64,000 nt of DNA, taken from [Phialemoniopsis] sp. UDSM-2020. Taxonomy: Eukaryota; Ascomycota; Sordariomycetes; Thyridiales; Thyridiaceae. The stretch spans positions 5,828,001 to 5,892,000 of the forward strand of contig JAEILZ010000001.1 in NCBI GenBank assembly GCA_018873225.1. The letters are read 5' to 3'. The notes under the pieces were generated by a model. The model worked only from the letters and a program-made list of their open reading frames with translations, was not told the DNA's origin and ran no database searches. Made by a program: the position numbers and the translations under genes. Below, one piece after another: positions 1 through 9,548 of the stretch (position 1 is the first letter of the stretch; the number at the start of each line of letters is the position of its first letter).

Positions 1-1634
1 CCCTCTTAGCTCTTCGCGATGCGATCTACTCCCAGTCCTTCAGAGACTACGTCTCCCACATCACCGACTGCGGTCCCCTGAGCGGTCGCAAGACCGACAT
101 GGCCATCAACATCTATACTCCCGGCTGCTACCTCCTCTGCCACGACGATGTCATCGGAAGCCGCAAAGTCAGCTACATCCTCTACCTGGTCGATCCGGAC
201 ACCCCCTGGAAGAGCGAATGGGGTGGCGCTCTGCGCCTCTTCCCCGTGAGCGACCAAAAGGGCAAGGACGGCGAGGTCGCCAAGATCGTGGCCCCGGACG
301 TCTCCAAGGTCATTCCTCCGGCGTGGAACCAGCTCAGCTTCTTCGCTGTCCAGCCCGGTGAGAGTTTTCATGACGTCGAGGAAGTCTACCATGCCGAGAC
401 AAAGGAGGAGCTCGAGAAGAACGGCGGGCGCATCCGCATGGCAATTAGCGGCTGGTTCCACATCCCACAAATAGGAGAGGACGGATACGTCGAGGGTGCC
501 GAGGAGGCGCAGGCCAAGAACAGCGGTTTGATGCAGCTGCAGGGCAATCCTGACCAGCACGACCTGCCCCGGCCCAAGGTCGTGCCCGTGGCCGAGGCGG
601 ACCAGAACGGTGACGGCCAGGACTTTGACGAAGCAGATCTCGAGTTTCTACTCAAGTACATTGCTCCCACCTACCTCACGCCCGATACCATCTTTGGCAT
701 GGCCGAGCATTTCGAGGAGAACTCGAGCATCACTATTCCCGACATTCTCAACAAGAACTTTGCAGAGCGACTACGAAAATACGTCGCCGAGGAAGAAGCG
801 AAAAGTCTGCCCGAGGACAGCACACGGATAGAGAAAAAGACGTCTTGGAAGGTGTCTCGCCCTCCACACAAACACCGCTTCCTGTATATGCAACAAGGCG
901 ACGCAAAGGAGGACTCGCCCGTCAAAGAGCTCGTCGACGTCTTGCTTCCTAGCAGACAGTTCCGCACGTGGCTCAAGATGGCGACGGCTACGGAGATCGA
1001 GTCGCACGATGTTACTGCGCGCCGCTTCCGTCGTGGCCTAGACTACACGCTGGCCACGGGCCACGAAGGCAAGCCGCGGCTCGAGCTCAACCTTGGCTTC
1101 ACGCCGACTCCCGGCTGGGGTGATGAACAAGAGGAGGAGGATGATGACGAAGAGGAAGAAGAGGAAGAGGTCAGCAAAAAGGGCAAGGGCAAGGGCAAGC
1201 AAAACGGTACCAATGGCGAGGCAAATGGCAAGGGTAAAGGCAAAGGCAAGGCCCCGGTGAAGGAGAAGAAGGAGGAGGTGGAACCAGAGGAAGTGGGCGG
1301 CCACGAGGTGTACATGGCCGGCGATGAGGACGCCAACGATGATGCAGCCATCTACAAGTCGGGCGGCGACGACGACAACATCCTCTTCTTCCAGGCCGCC
1401 GCGTGGAACAAGATGACCATCGTCATGCGCGACAGTGGAGCGCTGCGCTTTGTCAAGTATGTCAGCCGCAAGGCCAAGGGCGACAGGTGGGATATCTCAG
1501 CGACGTTTGAGATCGAGGAGCAGGACGGAGATGACGAGGATGAGGAGGCCGACCCAAACGCCGACATCGTCGAGAGCTCATCGGAAGAAGAGTTCAGGGG
1601 CTTCTCGCCGAGTGAGGATAGCGACTCAGATTAG
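1..1634 (+). CDS. ofd1: Ofd1/Tpa1-type prolyl dihydroxylase, 5'-truncated by window edge
   Basis: Fe(II)/2-oxoglutarate oxygenase of the Tpa1/Ofd1 family. The family hydroxylates a proline of ribosomal protein uS12, and in yeasts it links oxygen to SREBP turnover. The reading frame is open from base 3, so the start lies upstream of the window; the first internal ATG (99) is not the true start. Visible iron ligands are the HxD pair (His codon 141, Asp codon 147) and a distal His (codon 369, in SFHDVEEV), followed by Arg in RMAISGW for 2-oxoglutarate. The Ofd1 C-terminal domain follows; it is interrupted at about 1125-1290 by a Glu/Asp run and a Gly-Lys repeat, and it resumes with DNILFFQAAAWNKMTIV. 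No intron is seen in the visible part. The C terminus is acidic and serine-rich. The next gene is convergent. Family assignment is firm; the symbol follows S. pombe usage. Confidence 0.9.
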   Translation, partial: LLALRDAIYSQSFRDYVSHITDCGPLSGRKTDMAINIYTPGCYLLCHDDVIGSRKVSYILYLVDPDTPWKSEWGGALRLFPVSDQKGKDGEVAKIVAPDVSKVIPPAWNQLSFFAVQPGESFHDVEEVYHAETKEELEKNGGRIRMAISGWFHIPQIGEDGYVEGAEEAQAKNSGLMQLQGNPDQHDLPRPKVVPVAEADQNGDGQDFDEADLEFLLKYIAPTYLTPDTIFGMAEHFEENSSITIPDILNKNFAERLRKYVAEEEAKSLPEDSTRIEKKTSWKVSRPPHKHRFLYMQQGDAKEDSPVKELVDVLLPSRQFRTWLKMATATEIESHDVTARRFRRGLDYTLATGHEGKPRLELNLGFTPTPGWGDEQEEEDDDEEEEEEEVSKKGKGKGKQNGTNGEANGKGKGKGKAPVKEKKEEVEPEEVGGHEVYMAGDEDANDDAAIYKSGGDDDNILFFQAAAWNKMTIVMRDSGALRFVKYVSRKAKGDRWDISATFEIEEQDGDDEDEEADPNADIVESSSEEEFRGFSPSEDSDSD

Positions 1635-1976
1635 GGGGGCTAGGCTTGATAGGGTGAGAATAATGATGATGACCTTAGAGCGCTCAGACATAAAGCTTGT
1701 CTCATGAGGTGAAGTCGCATTTCAAGATATCAGGGCCACGACTACAAAGATAGGGGTCACCCGCAGCCGAAGATGTTCAGTGGGCTGCAACCTGTTATCA
1801 GGGACCCAGGCGGTCGCCTTGCCTATGAAGGCCGCTATATTCCCTCCCTCCTCCCCTGAAGCTAGCGCCGTTCTCACCAAAGCTCAGACCATCGCCAACC
1901 TCGCCGTCGCCGGGCCGAGGAGGTTCACCCTCCCCTGGGGAGCTCCTTATAAAGCCTAGCACCGCAGCCGGTCATC

Positions 1977-1987
1977 GGGGGGGGGGG
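1977..1987. repeat. Poly-G run (11 G)
   Basis: Eleven consecutive G residues in the intergenic region. Runs of this length are prone to slippage and sequencing error. Confidence 0.8.
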
Positions 1988-2195
1988 CGGCAAGTGGCGG
2001 TTTGGTCGGCTTGGCTAAATTCAGGACAATCTTGCCGGCGCCTGCGGAGGAGCACTAGGCAAGTCAACGGACGGAGCGGAGGAAAAGGGGGCAACCTGGG
2101 GAGGGCGGTCGAGGAGGATCCGAGTTCGATTCCAACAACAAAACAACGACAACCACAATCCACTACTCGACGACAGTGCGCTTTGTGAGCGGAGT

Positions 2196-2258
2196 AAAAA
2201 CCCGAAAGGGTTTTTCGTAACTGGCTTCCCTGCGATCAGGTAAGCCAGCGAGCTTTTT
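2196..2258 (+). ncRNA. Candidate structured RNA: two adjacent hairpins plus T5 tract
   Basis: Hairpin 1 (2196-2215) is a perfect 8-bp stem, AAAAACCC/GGGTTTTT, closed by a GAAA tetraloop. Five bases later hairpin 2 (2221-2248) pairs CTGGCTT with AAGCCAG, has one C/T mismatch, then pairs CCTG with CAGG around a CGAT loop. A T5 tract follows at 2254-2258. Upstream are sequences resembling Pol III boxes: TGGCTAAATTC at 2012 (A-like) and AGTTCGATTCC at 2123 (B-like, one mismatch to GGTTCGANTCC). The B-like site is not flanked by a pairing T stem, so this is not a tRNA. The hairpins could instead be part of the Ofd1 3' UTR. I recognise no known RNA family. Confidence 0.3.
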
Positions 2259-2539
2259 GCCCCTATGATGTTTTTCTTATCTCTTGATGATACTGCTTCC
2301 GTCTTGTACCTTATGTATTATTAAGGAAGAGAGATTTCGTCCCTTATAGACGGTTGAAAGCAGAATGCCTTGCTTTTTATATCATCTGGTATAGGATGGT
2401 AATACTAGTGAATTGCTTTCAAGCTGTATCTATTTTTTGATCTCACAGACTCCATGCTCTACCTGTTTACAGAACTCCAGGCCGCCAAATGCGCTTCATT
2501 TCAATCATGATACTGTTATTTTTACTCCTCCCGCAGCAT

Positions 2540-3347
2540 CTACAGCTTGCCACTGCTCTTGTCGACAGCCTCACGCAGGCGGGCAATCACCTCGCTCGGG
2601 TCCTTGGCGCCAAACACGGCGCTGCCTGCGACAATGACATTGGCCCCCGCGTCGGCGGCCTGGTCGATCGTGCCGGGGCCCAGGCCGCCGTCGACCTCGA
2701 TGTTGAGGTCCGGGTACCGCGCGCGCAGGGCCTGCACCTTGGGCAGCTCGCTGGCCATGAATTTCTGCCCGCCGAACCCGGGCTCGACCGTCATGACGAG
2801 CACCATATCGGGCACCTCCTTGGGGTCGGCGCTGTCTAGCAGCTCGTAGAGCACCTCTGCAGACGTGGCGGGCTTGACGGCGACGCCGGCGAGGAGCCCT
2901 TGGTCGTGGATGTAGCGGACGAGCTCTCGGGGGTTGGTGCGCAGCTCCGACTTGCCCGAGGGGGTCTCGGCGGCGGTGGAGAAGGCGGCCTCGTAGTGGA
3001 AGCAGTAGAGGTTGCAGCCGGCGGCCTTGAACTCGTTGACCCAGCGCTTGGGCTCGGCGATCATCATGTGGCAGTCGAAGGTGCCGCGGCCGAGGGGCGC
3101 CGAGGGCGAGTCGACGTGGCTGCGGATCTTTGCGACGACGGGGGCGCCGAATGTGATGTTGGGGACGAAGTGGCCGTCCCTACGTGCGATCAGTGATCTT
3201 GTTTGTCCGCGAAGGTTTCCGGGTCTCTTACATGATATCAACGTGCAGCCAGTCGGCGCCCTGGTCCATTGTCTTGGAGCATTCTGCGCCGAGGTTGCCA
3301 AAGTCCGCGGACAGGATGGAGGGGGCGATGATGGCCTTGGGAGCCAT
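2540..3347 (-). CDS. rpe1: Ribulose-5-phosphate 3-epimerase
   Basis: Interconverts D-ribulose 5-phosphate and D-xylulose 5-phosphate in the cytosolic pentose phosphate pathway. Exon 1 is 3347-3232 and exon 2 is 3179-2540, with an intron 3180-3231 (donor GTAAGA, branch ACTGAT, acceptor TAG); total 251 aa, the normal length. The start ATG at 3347 gives the canonical N terminus [13 protein letters not shown]. The splice joins HVDIM to DGHFVPN, which is the conserved metal and active-site segment. Further signatures are [19 protein letters not shown], the catalytic EVDGG segment, and the phosphate-binding end [12 protein letters not shown]. The gene is divergent from the questin-oxidase-like gene (553 bp apart) and convergent with Ofd1. 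Confidence 0.95.
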
Positions 3348-3900
3348 TGTGGCTGTTGTATTTGCAGAGAAAGAGTAATTTAGAAAACTTGAGTTCAATC
3401 ACTTGAAAGTTACAGAATGGATCGTGATCTTCAAGTCTCGCGATGTGACAATCGTCCTCTCTCGCTGCTGAAACTTATTTTGTCTGCAGTTGATAGTGGG
3501 GTCGATAGCTCTGATGTCAGTTGAGGAATTGGTGGTGGGGGGCTCCACCCAAACGTGAACGGCGACACGGATGGTGCCCAGGTGGATCAGGCGACCCTTG
3601 TCCGACAGAAGACTTCTGTCGCTGTTCTAGATTCATCAGCACAGCCAGTCGGTCGGCGAGACGGAGTTATGGTGGGCGGTAATTGACCGCTAAAACAGTC
3701 CACCCCGACGTCACCCAACCTCATCCTTGGGGGGGCTCAACAGATGGGGTGAGAATCTGATAGGTGAGTTTGCCATTTTGTGTTAGTGATCACAACCTGC
3801 AACTGCAACACATAAAAACTCAAAGACGCCCTTCAATTCCATCTCCTCCATCTCCCCCGCATTTCCCACGATCATGATCTAACGCTGGCTGGGAAGCATC
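3348..3900. promoter_or_regulatory. Divergent promoter region of RPE1 and the questin-oxidase-like gene
   Basis: A 553-bp shared upstream region with no coding content. It carries a CGG-N7-CCG palindrome (3677-3689) and an ACGTCA half-site at about 3708 inside CGACGTCACC. A pyrimidine-rich stretch at 3840-3865 lies just before the plus-strand start. Confidence 0.6.
3676..3690. promoter_or_regulatory. Candidate Zn2Cys6 factor site, CGG-N7-CCG
   Basis: GCGGT-AATTG-ACCGC is a perfect inverted repeat with 5-bp arms. It contains CGG and CCG half-sites separated by 7 bp, the everted or inverted CGG arrangement bound by fungal Zn2Cys6 dimers. It lies about 211 bp upstream of the plus-strand gene and 329 bp upstream of RPE1. 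Which protein binds is unknown. Confidence 0.35.
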
Positions 3901-5193
3901 ATGAGTCGCTTACTATCATACGTGCCGGTGGTGAACCGCCTGGTCACCGCTGCGGGCCCGGCCGCCATCAACATCAAACCGGTCGAGGTGCACAACATCG
4001 AGACGGCGCCGGAAAAGAGGCCTCGGACTTTGAAGCACCTCCTACGCGCCAACCATGTCAACCACTCTATCGTCTACCACAATCTGCAATTTGACAATCA
4101 CATGGCCCACATCCTGTCTTCGGCCTACCTGCTCGGCGCCGACGCCACCCACCTGTACCGCATCTACGATGAAGAGGCCTCGGAGCTTGAGCCCTGGAAG
4201 GAGTCGCCCAACGAAATCCTGCAGAGTGACTGGCGTGACTACCTGGGCGATAAGCACTACCAGCGTGCCTACATCGACTTTTACGAGGACCAGATGGCGC
4301 TGAGGTTTTCCTACGACTGGAAGAAGCTTGTCGAGGAGTTCATGTTCAATGGGAAGAACCCCCTGGTCAACGGTCTGATCGGAGGACGTAAGTGCTGAAT
4401 GAAACCGTCTCATTGCGGAACAACAATCTGACAAGGCGTGCATCTAGTGGGGCACCCTCTCATTCATCTCGGCTATGCCTTTGAGATGGACAACCGTGAG
4501 GTCGCAATTGAGGCATTGGCTTTGTCGTCCGTGCAGTACGACTTCCTGCACAAGTACATCGACGAGCCGTCGTACACCCAGCCGGCTCCGTTCACGATGA
4601 CGTCGCCCACCGAGCTGCTTGACAAGCTCGCCGGCGACAAGCGTTTCGACGGGCTGTTCAAGCGGCCCGGCTTCAGCAACATCGACACCATCTTCAAGAA
4701 GCACGAGGCGCTGCTACTCGAGTACTGGAACGCGTGGGAGCTCGCCGACCCCGTCAGGCAGTTCGAGGAGTCGCAAGAGGCCGCCGTGCGCCTGCTCGTG
4801 GCGACGGTGGCCAACGGCACGCACTCCTACAACTTCTTCACCGTGCACCTGCTGACGACGAGCCACGCCATCCGCGTCCTGCTGCCGTACATCCCGGCCA
4901 AGTTCCACGTCAATGTCGTGCGCGAGTGGTGGCTGCTGGCGCTGGCCGTCTACATCGCCAACCTGCGGCCGCGGATTGATCTGGATGTCATCCCGAGCGA
5001 CCTCAAGGGCAAAGGGTGGAGCTACGTGGAGGAGCAGGCGCTGAAGGGGAGGTGGGCTACGGACGCGCACTTTGTCAAGGCCGTCCGGGCCATGAAGGAG
5101 GCGGCGCTGACCTGGGGCGATGTGCACAACCAGTACTTGGCGGCTGCGATACGGTTTGTGGACGACTTTGAGGGCTGGGTTTTTGGGGGATGA
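3901..5193 (+). CDS. Questin oxidase-like protein (DUF4243)
   Basis: 410 aa, resembling the questin oxidase-like family (Pfam DUF4243/PF14027). The characterised members carry out Baeyer-Villiger-type ring opening of anthraquinones in aromatic polyketide pathways. Exon 1 is 3901-4387 and exon 2 is 4448-5193, with an intron 4388-4447 (GTAAGT, branch CTGAC, acceptor TAG). The joined sequence reads GGLGHPLIHLGYAFEM. Recognisable family blocks are NHSIVYHNLQFDNHMAHILSSAYLLGA and the C-terminal WGDVHNQYLAAAIRFVDDF segment. Histidines in the first block (YHNLQFDNH) could bind a cofactor or substrate, but that is inference. No polyketide synthase or tailoring gene is nearby, so a secondary-metabolite role is not supported by context. 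Many fungi carry such stand-alone copies of unknown substrate. Confidence 0.8.
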
Positions 5194-5752
5194 AATATCT
5201 GGTTCAATGACTTCTAGTTTGCATCATGAGAGGGACTGTACGATGTATGGCGTTGCTTAAGTCTAGCGTTTTAACTTGTGACAATCAATGACAGATTGAG
5301 TATGAAGGATCAGCTGAGGCAAAGGACTGCCGGTTGTGACGTGTAGGAGCTATTGTAGCAAACAATTAATGACAGACCTCAAAACACGATCATCTTGGTC
5401 ATCTCTTTCACCTTCCTCTCTCACATGGACACTTGTGATTAGCGGCAATGGAGCGGAGTTAGGCAGTGGTTCATGGTGGTGGGGTGGCCTGTGCGACCCC
5501 TGTCCAGCTTACGCTCCACCTGCAAGGCAGGTCACCTCCAGCTGAGGGATCAATCAATCAATGGTGGTGGTGGTGGTGCCTGCAGCTCTTCATTCTCACC
5601 TGTGTTTTTGTTCACTTTCAAAAACCAAAACAACCCTTCAATGCTTCCATGATTAGCCCGAGGTGATCAACACGACGCGCCAAAGCATGATACGCTGTCC
5701 ATGCTGCACTCCTGAAGCCGATGCCGTCCCTTGATCCCGCAGCTACGACGCA
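5194..5752. other. Intergenic; 3' flank and RAD17 upstream region
   Basis: No coding signal. It contains a short (GGT)n run near 5560-5578 and several ATG triplets between 5641 and 5720, upstream of the RAD17 start. Each opens only a very short ORF. If the RAD17 leader covers them they would be uORFs; the transcription start is unknown. Confidence 0.5.
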
Positions 5753-8524
5753 ATGGCGCCGCCAGCCAAGCGCCGCAAGAGGAACGTCGTCGATTCGGAC
5801 GACGAGGAGGACGAGGTCCACCAGACGCGCAAGAATAGCTTGAAGAATTTCTTCCTCTCGTCTCCAGATCCCAAGGGTGCCGGCAGCAAGAACAACAACA
5901 ACAATTCGAGCGACATCAACGCCTCCCCGAGCCCCGTCCGCAAGTCCACCCGCTCGACCGTAGCCAGCAAGGCCGCCGCCGCCAATGGCTCCGGATCCGG
6001 CGTCTCAAAGTTCCCAGCGCGCCTCGCGGCGAGCAGAAACTCGACCAAGAGCCCAAGCACGAGCCCCGAGAAGAAGAGGGGCAAGATTGACGAGAAGGGC
6101 AAGTCAGGCGACCTGTTGGCTTTGTTCTCCAAGCAGGCGCAGAAGGCACTAGCAGAAGGCAAGACCAACGGCAAGAAGGCCGCCGAAGCTCCAGCCCTCG
6201 ACGACATCATCAGCGATCCCATCTCAGAGGAGGACGATGTCGGTGTGTCCAAGGCGTCGGCCTCGAGCTTCGTCGGCAAGAATGCACAGAAACGGTCTAA
6301 TGGCACACAGCTGGCGACGTCCTCAACGTCTGGTTTCCCAACCTCCAGCCAGCGATTCCTCAAACCTCCGGGACGGACCCTGACGACTTCGAACTCACAA
6401 GACGAGGACCTACGACCCTGGTCCGAGCGCTTTGGCCCCGTCAATCTTGACGAGTTGGCCGTACACAAGAAGAAGGTCGCCGATGTGAGAAGATGGCTCG
6501 AGGATGTGATGGGAGGCCGGACGCGCCAGAGACTGCTCGTTTTGAAAGGTGCCGCGGGCACCGGCAAGACTACGACAGTGCAGCTGCTCGCCAGGGACAT
6601 GGGTTGCGAGATTTTGGAGTGGAGGAATCCGGCAGGTTCCCTGGGCGCTACCCACGGCTATGCCTCTGCATCGGCCCAATTTGAAGAGTTTATGGGCAGA
6701 GGAGGCAAGTTTGGGCAGCTGGATTTTGACACCGATCCGATGCCAGATTACCCCAATGGAGGCACGTCAAACGGATCGTCGCCTTTCGACAGCACACACG
6801 ACCCCTCGAAACCCAAGATCATCACCATCGAGGAATTCCCGAATACTTTTATGCGATCGGGGAGTGCTCTCACATCATTCAGAAGGACTATACTGCAATA
6901 CCTGTCACTGAACACGCCTTCTCTCGCAGCTTTTGCCCGTCAACGATCGACCGAGACCATCACCCCTGTCGTGATGCTCATCTCGGAGACACTCCTCACC
7001 ACCACCTCGGCGTCGGCCGACAGCTTTACGGCTCATCGACTTTTGGGACCTGAGATCCTAGGTCACGCAGGTACCACTGTCATCGAGTTCAACTCTATAG
7101 CGCCCACCTTACTGGCGAAAGCTCTGGAGCTTGTCGTGCTCAAAGAGGCTCGCAAATCTGGCCGCAGACGTACCCCTGGCCCGCAGGTCTTACGGCGGCT
7201 GGGAGAGATTGGCGACATTCGAAACGCCGTGTCGTCGCTCGAGTTTCTTTGCGTCAAGGGCGATGACGACGCCGACTGGGGCGCTAAAGTGGCCTTCACC
7301 AAGGGAAAGAAAGGCCCCAAAGATGCAGCGCTCACAAAGGGCGAACGGGAGAGCCTGGAACTCGTCTCTCAGAGAGAGGCCAGTCTTGGCATCTTTCACG
7401 CTGTGGGCAAGGTGGTGTACAACAAGCGTGACGAGCTGCCCTATCCGGCCGGCTCTGAAGAGGCTTTGGCAGAGACGCTCCCTCCTTATGCGGCGCACCT
7501 CTCGCGGCCCAAGAGGTCTCAGGTAGTTGTTGATACCCTGATTGACGAGACCGGAACAGATACACACACATTCATATCGGCACTGCACGAAAATTACCCG
7601 CCGTCGTGCGAGCGTACTGGCCCCTCCGACCCGCAGTCTTCGCTGGACTACATCAACGGCTGCATCGAGTACCTCTCCGAGAGCGACCTGCTTTGTCCGT
7701 CGTGGGACATCTTCTTTGGAGGCAAGGGTTTCGGCCCTGCTTTTGGTCGGGATTCTGGAAGTCATGTCCTCCGACAGGACGAGATGGCGTTTCAGACCGC
7801 CGTCCGCGGCTTACTGTTCTCGCTCCCTTCGCCCGTAAAGCGCCAATCGACAGGTTCGACAAGAGGCGGCGACCAGTTCAAAATGTTCTACCCGACGAGC
7901 ATCAAGCTGTGGCGGACCAAGGAGGAGCTTGAGAGCCTGATTGACGTATGGTCCTCCAAAATGCTGAATGGGGAGCTTGTGCAGAATGTCGCCGCCCAGA
8001 CTACGATACAAGACCTCACCAGCGGAGCATCGGTCTTTAGAAAGAACAAGCCAGCAGGCGACACTCGCAGCGACGTCACCAGATCCACAGCCAACCAGCC
8101 AGCGCCGCCCAAGTCGGCGGCCACGGGCGACGAGTCGGAGACCGCCCCGATCCTCATCTCCCTGGGTAGTTCGGCGCGCAAGGAGATGATTCTGGAGCGC
8201 CTCCCCTACATGGCGCAGATTGCACGTCGGCGCAAGATCTCGTTTCAGTCCATGGGAATGCGGGACCTCGACAAGGTGGTTTCGTTCCAGGGCATCGGGC
8301 CGCCGGCTACGGACGAGTCATCTGACGAAGAGGATGATGGCACCGGTGCAACGGTAGGAGAGGCGTGGGCAACGGACAAACCGACCGAGGAGTCGAGCCC
8401 GCGGAAGAAGAGAGTCGGGACCATCAAATCGAAGAACATCGCTGCCGAGGACGAGAGCTCTATACCGGGCGGGTTGCAAGTGCACAAGTTGGTGCTCAGC
8501 GACGATGATATCGAGGACGATTAA
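5753..8524 (+). CDS. rad17: Checkpoint clamp loader subunit Rad17 (Rad24 in S. cerevisiae)
   Basis: 923 aa, intronless. Rad17 replaces Rfc1 in an RFC-like complex that loads the 9-1-1 clamp at damaged DNA and so activates ATR/Mec1 signalling. The basic N terminus looks like a nuclear signal (AKRRKR), followed by acidic and low-complexity sequence to about residue 220. The AAA+ core starts near LRPWSERFGPVNLDELAVHKKKV. Walker A is GAAGTGKTT (about residues 267-275), and the Walker B-like element IITIEEFPN is the Rad17 variant. Sensor and lid elements follow (IGDIRNAVSSLEFL). The C-terminal helical region ends in an acidic tail, SDDDIEDD. A PIP-box-like KNSLKNFF lies at residues 27-34. The length is larger than yeast Rad24 (about 660 aa), as is usual for filamentous fungi. 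Confidence 0.93.
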   Translation: MAPPAKRRKRNVVDSDDEEDEVHQTRKNSLKNFFLSSPDPKGAGSKNNNNNSSDINASPSPVRKSTRSTVASKAAAANGSGSGVSKFPARLAASRNSTKSPSTSPEKKRGKIDEKGKSGDLLALFSKQAQKALAEGKTNGKKAAEAPALDDIISDPISEEDDVGVSKASASSFVGKNAQKRSNGTQLATSSTSGFPTSSQRFLKPPGRTLTTSNSQDEDLRPWSERFGPVNLDELAVHKKKVADVRRWLEDVMGGRTRQRLLVLKGAAGTGKTTTVQLLARDMGCEILEWRNPAGSLGATHGYASASAQFEEFMGRGGKFGQLDFDTDPMPDYPNGGTSNGSSPFDSTHDPSKPKIITIEEFPNTFMRSGSALTSFRRTILQYLSLNTPSLAAFARQRSTETITPVVMLISETLLTTTSASADSFTAHRLLGPEILGHAGTTVIEFNSIAPTLLAKALELVVLKEARKSGRRRTPGPQVLRRLGEIGDIRNAVSSLEFLCVKGDDDADWGAKVAFTKGKKGPKDAALTKGERESLELVSQREASLGIFHAVGKVVYNKRDELPYPAGSEEALAETLPPYAAHLSRPKRSQVVVDTLIDETGTDTHTFISALHENYPPSCERTGPSDPQSSLDYINGCIEYLSESDLLCPSWDIFFGGKGFGPAFGRDSGSHVLRQDEMAFQTAVRGLLFSLPSPVKRQSTGSTRGGDQFKMFYPTSIKLWRTKEELESLIDVWSSKMLNGELVQNVAAQTTIQDLTSGASVFRKNKPAGDTRSDVTRSTANQPAPPKSAATGDESETAPILISLGSSARKEMILERLPYMAQIARRRKISFQSMGMRDLDKVVSFQGIGPPATDESSDEEDDGTGATVGEAWATDKPTEESSPRKKRVGTIKSKNIAAEDESSIPGGLQVHKLVLSDDDIEDD

Positions 8525-9548
8525 ACCTCGATGGATGTTCGTCACCGGAGATGACGACTCGCATGAGACCAGGCGTTTTGTGTATTATATGAATTTTTCT
8601 CTTCTTTCTCGCCACATCACATCACAGCTCGGGAGTTGGTGTCCTTATACACGATCATATTCTTGTTTGCTATTGGGGCAAGGGGATCGGTATCAATGGA
8701 AGTCGGCGGTCTTGGGACGGATGGGTGACGGCTAGGAATGGGAATTGTGAATAGCATAACGGGATACTGCCAAATCACACAAATACCACACATTAAAACA
8801 AATCAACTTTTTCAGCTCTTGGACCTTATTGCCAAGTTTGACGACTCTTGCCTGCGATTGAATAGCTACGTACACAGGACCAGGTAAGCTAAGGAGTCAG
8901 TAGTCAGGGACTTGGTGCAGACAGGCTTTCCCCACATCAGGGTCGAGTCGTGTCGGCAGGTTCCCCAACTGATTGGACTAATCAATTAGCCTTTGCCGCG
9001 CCTTGGGTATTGAGAGGGTGGGCAAAAACCTGGGGTCGAATGGGTTGGTCGGTCGGTCGGGTCTTGATTTCCGTCAGCGCAATTCGAGCTAGGGCGGGTC
9101 CCCGTTTGGTGTCGCTCCCCCCAAAAAGTGCCGCCCCAATTCCTACCTCGGCACGCCGTGGCCCCAAAGGAAGGTCACAGAGTCCGCTTCGGCACACCGC
9201 GTGTGCGACAGCCCCGGTCCGTACAAAAGGATTGCCTGTCCCGCATGCGGCTGCTGACTAGAAGAGATGGAGGCCCATTGACTGGTGATATTGCCATTGT
9301 GATCGACACTTTTTGTTTTCCGGCGACGGCACTATCTCTCTGTTTGTTCGTGTGACATTGACGGTGTACATCATCTCTCTCACGAGCGGGGAAGCTGGGA
9401 TAAGCAAGTATTCGAGCTCTGTGTACCGCGGCTTGTAACCCCAACCGCAGGACGACCTCGAGAATAACGAATATCTACCGGCGTGGCACCCAGCCTCTGT
9501 CAGAGTTCACGTAGAAGAGGGCAAGAAACAGCAACGACCACCAACATC
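8525..9548. other. Intergenic; upstream region of the APH-like gene
   Basis: No supported gene. ORFs here have no family resemblance. It holds a short (GGTC)n tract at about 9048-9062. It contains the RAD17 3' flank and the promoter of the following gene. Confidence 0.5.

Larger units (their letters stand above)
1635..2539. other. Intergenic region between convergent genes; contains hairpins
   Basis: No ORF here resembles a protein. It holds the 3' flanks of the Ofd1 and RPE1 genes, an 11-G run at 1977-1987, and two strong adjacent hairpins at 2196-2248, described separately. The remainder is unremarkable and becomes AT-richer towards 2500. Confidence 0.6.

Noticed and set aside
2012..2133. 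tRNA gene from the A- and B-box-like sequences at 2.0-2.1 kb
   Set aside because: The B-like site lacks a pairing T stem and no cloverleaf can be drawn, so it is kept only as weak support for the RNA candidate.
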